Shown: positions 24,503-31,748 of the stretch, one piece after another | Numbering within the stretch: the first letter of the stretch is position 1 | Layout: each line of letters starts with the position of its first letter | Assembly: GCA_021825865.1 (NCBI GenBank) | Contig: JAKAFU010000019.1 | Location: forward strand, 1 to 35,094 | Direction of reading: 5' to 3' | Source of the DNA: a bacterium | Lineage (GTDB): Bacteria > SZUA-79 > Acidulodesulfobacterales > Acidulodesulfobacteraceae | Length of the DNA: 35,094 nucleotides | Position numbers and translations under genes: made by a program | Notes under the pieces: generated by a model | Seen by the model: the letters and a program-made list of their open reading frames with translations, nothing else | What the model was told of the DNA's origin: nothing | The model's database searches: none

Positions 24503-26062
24503 ATGTTAAACGCAAATTTAAATTTTAATATAAATATAACAGACGATATACATTTAAGCAGCCGTACAGCTATGCACTTATATGCAGCTTTCGGTAAAAT
24601 TGCGAAAGAGCACGGGTTTAAAATTTATATTGTAGGCGGTTTCGTTCGCGATTTACTAATTTATAAAATTTATAACAGTTATGAGATTTACGATAAATTA
24701 GAAAAACCGGTTGACATTGATATATGCGTGGAAGGAGATGCGATTAATTTTGCGGAAATATTAAGTAAGGAGTTATATAAATCCGAAAACGATATTTATA
24801 TTTATAATATCAAAAAACATGAACGATTTAAAACGGTAAGCATGGTTTTTTCCGGCATTCATGAAAATATTATTAATGTAGATTTTGCTTCAGCCCGCAA
24901 AGAGTTTTATGTTAAATCCGGAGCGCTTCCTTCGGTAAAATTTTCAGACTTGGAACATGATTTAATAAGGAGAGATTTTTCTATAAATGCTTTAGCGCTT
25001 AATTTAGGACCGGATAATTTTTTTAAAATCATAGATGAACATAATGGCGTGAGAGATATTTTAAGTAAAAAAATCAGGGTGCTGCACGATTTAAGTTTTA
25101 TAGACGACCCTACTAGAATCTTCAGAGCTGTGAGATTTGAAAAAAGATTAGGATTCAGGATTGAAAAAAACACTAAAAAATTATTAATAGACGCCCTGTC
25201 AAAAGGGGTAATTGATAATATCTCAGGAAAGAGAGTAAGCAATGAATTTAATTTAATTTTTCAAGAAAGCCGTCCTGAAATTTATTTTTTAAGGCTTGAA
25301 AGGCTTGGCGTACTGAAAAGCATTGATAAAGACTTAAAATTTACATCCGGCAATAAAAGAAATTTTGAAAAGATACGCAATTTTTATCAGTCAAATAAAG
25401 AAAAAATTAATACAATTAAAATAAATGATACGAAGATTAAAAATTTGAACACAATAAAAATAAATATAGAATTATTGTATTTAATGGAATTCTTGAGCAG
25501 ATTAAAAGATGAAAAAATACTTTCTATTCTTGAAAGATTAAACTTTGGCGAAAATATAAAAAAATTATTTTTATTAATAAAAGCGGAAATCAAATCTGTT
25601 AAAAAGGTTATCCGCATTATTGACAATATAGAAATAAATAATATACCCGATATAAATAAAATAGATACAAGTAATATAAATAATATAAATATAAGTAAGA
25701 CAGATATAAATAATGCGAATATCAATATTCATGCAGAAAGCAGTGCAAATTTTAAAAGCAGACTATATTTAGCTCTGAAACCTTTCAGTTTATATTCGAT
25801 TATTTTTTTTATAATGAGATATAATAATAAGGGTGATAGCGATATTAATAGAATTGCTCAATATTTAAAGATTTATCTTTTTGAAATTATTAATGTTAAG
25901 CTAGATATTTCAGGAGAAGACTTAAAAAAGCTGGGTTTTAAAGAAGGACAGGAGATCGGCAAAATTTTAAACAGGTTAAAGCTTTTAAAAATTGACGGCA
26001 TAATCAAAAGCAGGGAAGAAGAAATTGAATATATAAAAACTGAATATAATATTAAAATATAA
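24503..26062 (+). CDS. cca: CCA-adding-enzyme/poly(A) polymerase family tRNA nucleotidyltransferase
   Basis: Class II nucleotidyltransferase, 519 aa, adding CCA or part of it to tRNA 3' ends, or A tails to RNA. Head-domain motifs are GGFVRD (45-50), the metal pair DID (71-73), RRDFSINA (156-163) and DDPTRIFRAVRFEKRLGF (201-218), followed by the helical body. No HD domain is seen. Residues ~374-412 form an Asn/Ile/Asp-rich repeat-like stretch (NINNINISKT, DINNANINIH) inside the C-terminal half, where homologues have no conserved block. Whether it is a full CCA-, CC- or A-adding enzyme cannot be told. No ribosome site is clear before the ATG. pgi follows after a 247-bp gap holding a repeated RNA-like element. 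Confidence 0.85.
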   Translation: MLNANLNFNINITDDIHLSSRTAMHLYAAFGKIAKEHGFKIYIVGGFVRDLLIYKIYNSYEIYDKLEKPVDIDICVEGDAINFAEILSKELYKSENDIYIYNIKKHERFKTVSMVFSGIHENIINVDFASARKEFYVKSGALPSVKFSDLEHDLIRRDFSINALALNLGPDNFFKIIDEHNGVRDILSKKIRVLHDLSFIDDPTRIFRAVRFEKRLGFRIEKNTKKLLIDALSKGVIDNISGKRVSNEFNLIFQESRPEIYFLRLERLGVLKSIDKDLKFTSGNKRNFEKIRNFYQSNKEKINTIKINDTKIKNLNTIKINIELLYLMEFLSRLKDEKILSILERLNFGENIKKLFLLIKAEIKSVKKVIRIIDNIEINNIPDINKIDTSNINNINISKTDINNANINIHAESSANFKSRLYLALKPFSLYSIIFFIMRYNNKGDSDINRIAQYLKIYLFEIINVKLDISGEDLKKLGFKEGQEIGKILNRLKLLKIDGIIKSREEEIEYIKTEYNIKI

Positions 26063-26100
26063 TTAAATTAAATGTACTAGTTAACCATATTTACGAGTAT

Positions 26101-26124
26101 TAAGAGAAGGAATACTTTCTCTTA
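26101..26124. repeat. hairpin preceding repeat copy 1
   Basis: TAAGAGAA (26101-26108) and TTCTCTTA (26117-26124) form a perfect 8-bp stem with an 8-nt loop, 39 bp after the cca stop. No T-run follows. It stands 18 bp before the structured repeat. Confidence 0.5.
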
Positions 26125-26142
26125 TGGCAGGCAAAGTCAGAC

Positions 26143-26223
26143 GGATATTGTCCGCATCTGCCGACGATACCGGAAACGAAGTACGGCGAATTTCATCCCC
26201 TGTCTTTAGGCATGGGGAATATG
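26143..26223 (+). repeat. structured repeat element, copy 1
   Basis: This 81-nt patch is clearly richer in GC than its surroundings and is nearly repeated at 29804-29882. It can fold as three hairpins. P1 is GGAT-ATT-GTCC (26143-26153). P2 has CGACG (26162-26166), a bulged A, TAC, CG-GAAA-CG, a two-base AA bulge and GTACGGCG (26181-26188). P3 has CCCCTG (26197-26202) pairing with CA and GGGG (26211-26217) around one bulged T. In the first 48 nt only three bases differ from copy 2. Copy 1 lies 86 bp before pgi, on the same strand. The strand given is that of the described fold; transcription is not shown. Confidence 0.7.
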
Positions 26224-26309
26224 TCAAATAAGCGTGATATCGGCTAGTTCATAAAAAAAAGAAATTAACTGAATCTAATTAATAACTTTATTTACGGGAG
26301 GAGGTTTGC

Positions 26310-27668
26310 ATGGTAGAATTTAATTTCAAGTTTGCTTTGACGCCTGCGATTGGAGAGGGAGGTATTTCATATGGCGATATTAAATTATTAAAAGGCAAAT
26401 TGACCGATGCTAAAGGAAATTTAGAAAAATTAAGAAAAGACGGGGTTATCGGTCTATATGATGTTCCTGAAGACAGGCAGGTGGTTAAAGACATTAAAAA
26501 TATGGCGGAGAAATTTTTTTCAGACGGTATAAAAACATTATTTGTGTTCGGAATGGGCGGCTCTTCCCTTGGGGCTATTTTTCTTCAGAACGCTTTGAAG
26601 CAGACAATAGATAAGACCGTAAATAAAAAAATGAAGGTATTATTTTCTGAAAATATTGACCCTGCCTATTTAAGTAATAATATTGAAAAATTAAACCTTG
26701 ATGAAACTTTATTCTGTTTTGTTTCAAAGTCCGGCAGTACTATAGAAGTAGTATCCCAATTTTTTATTATAAAAGAAAAGTTGGAAAATAAATTTAAAGA
26801 CGGTTATAAAGAGCATATGATTTTTATAACCGATAAAAAAAGCGGTTTTTTAAGAAATTTTGCCGATGAAAATAATATTTCAGTTCTGGATATTGCTGCG
26901 AATGTTGGCGGCAGATATTCGATAATTACCGCAGGGAGCTTATTTCCGGCTTACTGTATGGGTTTAGACATCGATGAATTTTTAAACGGCGTAATTTCCG
27001 CCAGAAACAATATACTGGCTAAAGAACCTTTAGATGCTAATCCGGTTTATACCGCTGCATCTATAATATATCTTTACTATACTCAAAGAAAACGTAATAT
27101 GTTTCTTATTGATACGTATGGCGATTATCTGAATGAATTTGGAAGATGGTTTAGACAATTATTCGCGGAAAGTCTCGGTAAGGATTTAAAGTCGCCCACG
27201 CCTGTAAAAGCGACGGGAGCAACAGACCAGCACTCGCAATTGCAGCTTTATATGGACGGACCGCAAGACAAACTGTCATGTTTTATATGTCTTAAAGATT
27301 ATGGATTTGATTATAATATTAATTCTAAAGGTTTTGAAAAGTATGCTTATCTAAACGGTAAAAAACTTTCGGAATTACTATTGAATGAACTGAGCGGCGT
27401 TGAGCTGGCGCTTGCGATGAAGGGCAGACCGTCCTTCAGGATTACGGTAGACAAAATCAATGAATTTACAATGGGCGAACTCTCTTTTATCTGCATGGAA
27501 ATGGTACCTGTGCTCGGAAATTTGCTTGAAATTAATCCTTTTGACCAGCCGGGCGTCGAAAAAGGCAAAAAATTTGCCTATCTTCTTATGGGCAGAACCG
27601 ACAGTTCTTTTGCATCGGAAATGGAAGAACTTAAAAGATTGCAAAAAATTGAAGATGTTGCATTTTAA
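26310..27668 (+). CDS. pgi: glucose-6-phosphate isomerase
   Basis: Interconverts glucose-6-phosphate and fructose-6-phosphate in the cytoplasm; 452 aa, the shorter Bacillus/Thermotoga-like form. Motifs seen are FGMGGSSLGA (80-89), SKSGSTIEV (139-147), the signature GGRYSIITAGSLFP (200-213), catalytic Glu287 (FAESLGKD), His308 (TDQHSQLQ) and the C-terminal Lys418 (GVEKGK). The ATG is set by a very strong GGGAGGAGG site at 26296-26304. It lies downstream of the structured repeat copy 1, and no clear promoter hexamers were found in that gap. miaA follows after 27 bp. Confidence 0.95.
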   Translation: MVEFNFKFALTPAIGEGGISYGDIKLLKGKLTDAKGNLEKLRKDGVIGLYDVPEDRQVVKDIKNMAEKFFSDGIKTLFVFGMGGSSLGAIFLQNALKQTIDKTVNKKMKVLFSENIDPAYLSNNIEKLNLDETLFCFVSKSGSTIEVVSQFFIIKEKLENKFKDGYKEHMIFITDKKSGFLRNFADENNISVLDIAANVGGRYSIITAGSLFPAYCMGLDIDEFLNGVISARNNILAKEPLDANPVYTAASIIYLYYTQRKRNMFLIDTYGDYLNEFGRWFRQLFAESLGKDLKSPTPVKATGATDQHSQLQLYMDGPQDKLSCFICLKDYGFDYNINSKGFEKYAYLNGKKLSELLLNELSGVELALAMKGRPSFRITVDKINEFTMGELSFICMEMVPVLGNLLEINPFDQPGVEKGKKFAYLLMGRTDSSFASEMEELKRLQKIEDVAF

Positions 27669-27695
27669 ATATTAAGAATTCGAATTAATTTTTTA

Positions 27696-28640
27696 ATGGA
27701 TAACAGCAAAAAACAAAAAATAGTTATTTTAGGAGGTCCGACGTGCTCCGGTAAGACAGGTTCTTCTATGAGTTTAGCGCAAATTTATCCTTTGGAGGTT
27801 GTAAATTATGATTCGCTGTGTTTTTATAAATATTTTGACATAGGCAGCGCTAAACCTGAGAAGTCAAATACTTTAACGGTAAAGCACCATCTTATCGATA
27901 TAAAATTTCCAGATGAAAGTTATAATGCTTTTGATTTTTCTAACGACGCTTCGTCGGCGATTTTAAACATTATAAATAACGGCGGCCTGCCGTTATTTGC
28001 AGGTGGAACAGGGTTATATACAAGAGCTTTAATTTATGGATTATCGCCTATCCCTGCGTTCTCCGGCGGCGAAATCAGAAAAAAGCTATCCGAGTCAATT
28101 AAAAAAGAAGGCACGCAGAAACTTTATGAAAAATTAAGAGAAGTTGACCCTGAATATGCCATGAAAATTTCTTCTAACGATAAGAGCAGAATAATTAGGG
28201 CGATGGAAGTTTTTTACCATACCGGTAAACCGCTGTCGTATTTTATTAATTTAAATCCTTTTAAAGAACCGGCTTATGATTTTATAAATATTATTTTTAT
28301 ACCGAACAGAGAAATTTTAAGAAAAAGAATTGAAGAGCGGACAAAAAATATAATACATCACGGTTTAATAGAGGAAACGGAAAAAATTCTTAATATGGGC
28401 TACAGTTCTGATTTAAAACCGTTTAATTCTATAGGATATAAAGAAACGCTGATGTATTTAAACGGCGTTATACCGTCTAAAAACGAACTTTATTCTGAAA
28501 TAGTTAAAGCAACAATGCAATATGCAAAAAGACAGATAACGTGGTTTAAAAAATCAATGAATGCTGTTTTTATTGAAACTGTAAATGAAGGTGAAAGATT
28601 AAGTATTATTAAGAAAAATATAGATATTTTTTTGGCATGA
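27696..28640 (+). CDS. miaA: tRNA dimethylallyltransferase
   Basis: Transfers a dimethylallyl group from DMAPP to A37 of tRNAs reading UNN codons, 314 aa. The P-loop is GPTCSGKT (14-21). NYDSLCFYKYFDIGSAKP (37-54) is the family's DSxQxY...IGTAKP block, with the catalytic Asp39 kept but the usual Gln replaced by Cys42. HHLIDI (64-69) and GGTGLYTRALIYGL follow. DMAPP would come from the MEP pathway that ends with IspH, also in this window. hflX follows after 46 bp; miaA-hflX adjacency is common in bacteria. Confidence 0.94.
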   Translation: MDNSKKQKIVILGGPTCSGKTGSSMSLAQIYPLEVVNYDSLCFYKYFDIGSAKPEKSNTLTVKHHLIDIKFPDESYNAFDFSNDASSAILNIINNGGLPLFAGGTGLYTRALIYGLSPIPAFSGGEIRKKLSESIKKEGTQKLYEKLREVDPEYAMKISSNDKSRIIRAMEVFYHTGKPLSYFINLNPFKEPAYDFINIIFIPNREILRKRIEERTKNIIHHGLIEETEKILNMGYSSDLKPFNSIGYKETLMYLNGVIPSKNELYSEIVKATMQYAKRQITWFKKSMNAVFIETVNEGERLSIIKKNIDIFLA

Positions 28641-28686
28641 CTTAATATAACCGTATATAACTTAACTTTTTAGTCAGAATTATTAT

Positions 28687-29769
28687 ATGGAAAAAGCGTT
28701 TTTGGTCGGAATTAACACGGGGAAAAAAGAATTAAGTTTAGATTCGCTGGAAGAGCTCGGTATGCTTTCAAAAACTGCCGGGGCAGTAAATATAGGGCAG
28801 GTTTTAAAAAATGTTAAAACGATTAATCCTGCTTATTACATAACAAAAGGTATGGCTGACGAATTGAAAGAGATAATACAGTCTAACGATGCAGACATAG
28901 TTTTATTTGATGCCGATCTTTCGCCTGCTCAAGAAAGAAATTTATCCGATTTTTTTGAAGTAAATGTTTTAGACAGAACGAGGATTATTCTTGATATATT
29001 TGCAACCCGCGCCAAAACGGCTGAAGGCAAATTGCAGGTTGAGCTGGCTTTGTTGCAATATATTTTGCCCAGACTTAAAGGAAGCGCCGATATGCTTTCA
29101 AGAACAGGGGCGGGTATAGGAACGCGGGGTCCGGGAGAAACTAAATTAGAAACAGATAGAAGAAAAATCAGACTTAAAATAAAACATATTAAAGATAAAC
29201 TTGAGCTTGCCAAAAAAACTCGTTCTTTGCAGAGACTTAAGAGAGGAAAACAAAGGTTGGACACCGTTACGCTTGCGGGTTATACTAACTCTGGAAAAAC
29301 TACGCTTTTGCAAGCGCTGACACATTCTAAAGCACATGGCGAAGATAAACTCTTTGCCACTCTCGGCACAAAGATGGAGGCGATGCATGATAAAAACGGG
29401 AACAAAAAAGTTATTATATCCGATACTGTAGGTTTTATACAAAATTTACCGCTATTGTTAATAGAATCGTTCAAATCTACTTTGGAAGAAGCGGTATTCT
29501 CTTCGCTTTTAGTTCATGTCGTTGACCCCTCACAAAATGGAGCAATTGCAAAAGCCGAGGAGGTTATTAAGATTTTAGAAAAAATAGGTGCCGGAGAAAA
29601 TAAAATCATAACCGCATTAAATAAAGTAGACCTTATACCGCGAGAACAGGCAGATTATCTAAAAAATAAATTTGAACAAATCACAGGTGGTATAGTTGTA
29701 CCGGTATCGGCTAAAAAAGGTATTAATTTGAATTTGCTTAAGGATTCAATTTTTCAGGCTCTGAGATAA
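28687..29769 (+). CDS. hflX: ribosome-associated GTPase HflX
   Basis: GTPase that binds the large ribosomal subunit and rescues or splits stalled ribosomes, notably in heat stress; 360 aa. The N-terminal HflX domain (1-~180) ends in the family block GTRGPGETKLETDRRKIR (145-162) and a coiled-coil helix. The G domain has G1 GYTNSGKT (198-205, where many have GKS), G3 DTVG (246-249), G4 NKVD (312-315) and G5 SAKKG. It lacks the extra C-terminal domain of the E. coli protein. It is the last gene of the + strand run before a convergent gene. A perfect 10-bp inverted repeat stands 13 bp after its stop. Confidence 0.95.
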   Translation: MEKAFLVGINTGKKELSLDSLEELGMLSKTAGAVNIGQVLKNVKTINPAYYITKGMADELKEIIQSNDADIVLFDADLSPAQERNLSDFFEVNVLDRTRIILDIFATRAKTAEGKLQVELALLQYILPRLKGSADMLSRTGAGIGTRGPGETKLETDRRKIRLKIKHIKDKLELAKKTRSLQRLKRGKQRLDTVTLAGYTNSGKTTLLQALTHSKAHGEDKLFATLGTKMEAMHDKNGNKKVIISDTVGFIQNLPLLLIESFKSTLEEAVFSSLLVHVVDPSQNGAIAKAEEVIKILEKIGAGENKIITALNKVDLIPREQADYLKNKFEQITGGIVVPVSAKKGINLNLLKDSIFQALR

Positions 29770-29782
29770 AACTTAGATAATG

Positions 29783-29804
29783 CATGTAATATTTATATTA
29801 CATG
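29783..29804. repeat. perfect 10-bp inverted repeat after hflX
   Basis: CATGTAATAT (29783-29792) and ATATTACATG (29795-29804) form a stem with only TT between. It could mark the 3' end of the hflX transcript although no T-run follows. Its last base is the first base of structured repeat copy 2. Confidence 0.6.
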
Positions 29805-29882
29805 GACATTGTCCGCATTTGCCGCCGATACCGGAAACGAAGTACGGCGAAGCCCATCCTTGCTTTAGCAATGGGGAGTATG
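29804..29882 (+). repeat. structured repeat element, copy 2
   Basis: 79-nt counterpart of the element at 26143-26223. P1 is GGAC-ATT-GTCC (29804-29814). P2 has CGCCG (29823-29827), bulged A, TAC, CG-GAAA-CG, AA bulge and GTACGGCG (29842-29849), with every stem position paired. P3 pairs CCCA (29853-29856) and TTGC (29860-29863) with GCAA and TGGG (29868-29875) around a TTTA loop. It lies between two convergent genes, where a cis-acting leader for a following gene is not expected. Confidence 0.7.
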
Positions 29883-29960
29883 CAACAGCTATGACTGAAT
29901 TGAGCATTAAGCAAACTGCTATCAATCCAATTTATCCATAATTTATTCTAATTTATTAAT

Positions 29961-30767
29961 TTAAGGTTTAATGTTTTGCCGTTTTTTAATGTTAATATAA
30001 ATAATATTATTTTTGTCTATATATTCTTTATATTTAAGAAATGTAGAGAGTTTTAATTTTATATTTCTTAAAAGATTTAAAATGCCGCCTGCATACTTAA
30101 TTTTTATGCCTACATAATCATTGGAAAATGAAGATACATATATATTTTTTAAATCCGGTGAAGATTTTATCATCATCTGCATAAATTTGTCGGCATATGC
30201 ATATTTAAAGCGGCCCGTAAATCTTAATCTGTAAGTATTGTATATAATTTTATTTTTATTATTAATTTTTTGTAATTTAAAACCTAATTTTGCGAGTTCT
30301 TTTTTTAAATAATTTATATTGATATTACATACAAGATTTATATAAAAAAGATTCAAATAAATTTTTGATTTTACAATCTTAAAAGAATAAATAAATTTAT
30401 TAGATCTGGAATATATAGCTTTGCTCAGAATTATTTTATTTTTTTTGTTATCTGATATATTTTTGCCTATAAGCAGAGCGACGGTTTTTTTAAGCGCAAT
30501 AGCCAAATCTTTTTTTATGCCTATAGTTTGTATAAGCTGATAATTTTTTTTTGGAACGACGACAAACGTATTGGCTTTAACACTGAATGCATAAATATTT
30601 TCTATAAACAGTCCGGATAAAAATAAAAAAGTAAATAAAAAAATAACCGTAAAAATTAAATTTCGGAGAATATTGTTTCGGAGAACGTTAATGTTATATA
30701 TATTAAAAAATTCACGATTGAAGCGGGATATAAAATATGAAAACCTGTTAACATTTCTACTCTGCAT
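29961..30767 (-). CDS. hypothetical envelope protein with FlgT-like N-terminal domain
   Basis: 268-aa Lys/Asn/Ile-rich protein, the only minus-strand gene in the window. Residues ~35-57 are hydrophobic and followed by NIYA (57-60), so it is exported by a late signal peptide or held by one membrane anchor. Residues ~85-165 (ALKKTVALLIGK, KAIYSRSNKFIYSFKIV, INYLKKELAKLGF) follow the pattern of FlgT-type periplasmic domains, with a helix, an S-R-S/T-x-x-hIhShKI segment and a closing L-x-x-L-x-x-LG. The C-terminal part (~180-235) has another alpha/beta pattern ending in KYAGGILNLLRNI. The similarity is by eye only, and no flagellar gene is nearby. AAGGA and CAGG precede the ATG. Its role is unknown. 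Confidence 0.65.
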   Translation of the reverse strand: MQSRNVNRFSYFISRFNREFFNIYNINVLRNNILRNLIFTVIFLFTFLFLSGLFIENIYAFSVKANTFVVVPKKNYQLIQTIGIKKDLAIALKKTVALLIGKNISDNKKNKIILSKAIYSRSNKFIYSFKIVKSKIYLNLFYINLVCNININYLKKELAKLGFKLQKINNKNKIIYNTYRLRFTGRFKYAYADKFMQMMIKSSPDLKNIYVSSFSNDYVGIKIKYAGGILNLLRNIKLKLSTFLKYKEYIDKNNIIYINIKKRQNIKP

Positions 30768-30798
30768 TATAGACCTGTCCTTTTAATATTTGTATTTG

Positions 30799-30890
30799 TA
30801 TATATTTTGCAACAATTGAAACAGATTTAAATCAATTATGCTATTTTTAATCTTTTTATATATTTTATAATAATTGAAAAAAATTTAAAT
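30799..30890. repeat. imperfect 34-nt direct repeat in the divergent promoter region
   Basis: The stretches 30799-30832 and 30857-30890 match at 29 of 34 positions and are offset by 58 bp. Both begin TATATATTTT, share AATTGAAA in the middle and end ATTTAAAT. A/T richness makes chance similarity easier. Confidence 0.5.
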
Positions 30891-31007
30891 ATGTCCTGAT
30901 ATTTTAATACTTTTAGAATACTTCAGCCAATTTTTATATTTATTTTTTTAATTTTTTTCTAATTTTAAAATATTATACCACAATCATTAAAATTTAAAGA
31001 TAAAAAT

Positions 31008-31036
31008 TTGGTTTTTCAGCTTTTATTTGTTATAAT
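31008..31036 (+). promoter_or_regulatory. sigma70-type promoter of hsp20
   Basis: TTGGTT (31008-31013) and TATAAT (31031-31036) are 17 bp apart, about 60 bp before the hsp20 ATG. It looks like a housekeeping promoter; no heat-shock sigma or CIRCE signature is seen. Confidence 0.55.
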
Positions 31037-31096
31037 AAAATATATTAAACGAGCGGGCATTACATGTAAATCATTTGAATTAAGAGGTGTTTGAAA

Positions 31097-31501
31097 ATGA
31101 ACTTCGAAAAACAAAACAATAGCGATTTAAGATTTATTATCAATGACAAAAATAAAAAATACGATGATGATTCATATTGTTTTAAACCGTTTGCCGATAT
31201 GTACGAGTCTGCAAAAACAATAGTTATTCAGGTAGAATTATCAGGCGTAAAAAAAGAGAATCTCAATATAGAATTGGGCGACGGTTTCATTCAAATTAAC
31301 GGAATAAGAACTAAATGCAGAACTCAGGAAGAAGAAAATTATCAAAGAATGGAGCGTTCGTACGGTTTTTTTAAGCGGGCATTTTATTTACCTAAAAATA
31401 TAAAGGCGGAGAGTATAGCTGCATCGTTTAAAGATGGGGTGCTGGAGATAGTTATTCCAAAAAATATTGATATCAATTCCAAAAGAATAAAAATTTATTA
31501 A
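31097..31501 (+). CDS. small heat-shock protein, Hsp20 family
   Basis: ATP-independent holding chaperone of 134 aa. The alpha-crystallin domain covers roughly residues 28-120: the PFADMYESAKTIVIQVELSGVKKENL strands, the GFFKRAFYLP block and the signature GVLEIVIPK. The C-terminus ends RIKIY, giving an I-x-I motif for oligomer contacts. I use ATG 31097, with GAGG at 31084-31087 nine bases before it; a TTG six bases upstream is less likely. The last part of the gene is tandemly duplicated just after the stop. It is the first gene of a run with two Clp ATPases, so hold-and-refold cooperation is likely. Confidence 0.93.
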   Translation: MNFEKQNNSDLRFIINDKNKKYDDDSYCFKPFADMYESAKTIVIQVELSGVKKENLNIELGDGFIQINGIRTKCRTQEEENYQRMERSYGFFKRAFYLPKNIKAESIAASFKDGVLEIVIPKNIDINSKRIKIY

Positions 31502-31567
31502 TATAATTTATGCCGAAAAATATTGATATTAATTACAAAAAGAATAAAAATTTATTAATATAATTTT
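31455..31567 (+). repeat. tandem duplication of the hsp20 3' end
   Basis: Unit A (31455-31510, the last ~15 codons and stop of hsp20 plus 9 nt) is repeated as unit B (31511-31567). Differences are a handful of substitutions and one added A. Unit B can read as MPKNIDINYKKNKNLLI from ATG 31510. The added A shifts the frame away from the hsp20 RIKIY ending, so it is a non-coding remnant or a 17-codon ORF. Confidence 0.85.
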
Positions 31568-31748
31568 ATACCGGAAGACAGGCAATATAAATTATGAAAA
31601 TTAAACCGTATAAAATAAACTAAACCATGCAGCTTAACTTATGTAAATTAAATTATCTAAATTAAAAAATTTAATGAATTGATATCTTTTATTAAAATAT
31701 TAAAATTTAATACAAACTACTAAAATTTTAAAATAGGCGGTACATATT

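Larger units (their letters stand above)
30768..31090. other. 323-bp divergent intergenic region
   Basis: Separates the minus-strand hypothetical gene from hsp20. It is extremely AT-rich. It contains an imperfect 34-nt direct repeat near the hypothetical gene and a promoter near hsp20, both listed separately. No CIRCE element (TTAGCACTC-N9-GAGTGCTAA) and no RNA gene were seen. A minus-strand promoter could not be fixed with confidence. Confidence 0.6.

Noticed and set aside
26143-26223. c-di-GMP (GEMM-I) riboswitch
   Set aside because: GNRA tetraloop, a following ACGGCGAAGCC-like stretch and a GGGG near the end are reminiscent, but the conserved GGCAAACC and GGACGCAAAGCC blocks are missing and copy 2 lies between convergent genes.
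26224-26309. Promoter directly before pgi
   Set aside because: No pair of hexamers with acceptable spacing was found between the structured repeat and the strong ribosome site.
29823-29849. Group II intron domain V
   Set aside because: Bulged stem with GAAA loop resembles domain V, but the upper helix is only 2 bp, the AGC triad is absent, and no intron-encoded protein or other intron domain is nearby.
31037-31096. Heat-shock RNA thermometer (ROSE or fourU) in the hsp20 leader
   Set aside because: No U-rich stretch facing the GAGG site and no stable pairing could be seen in the short leader.
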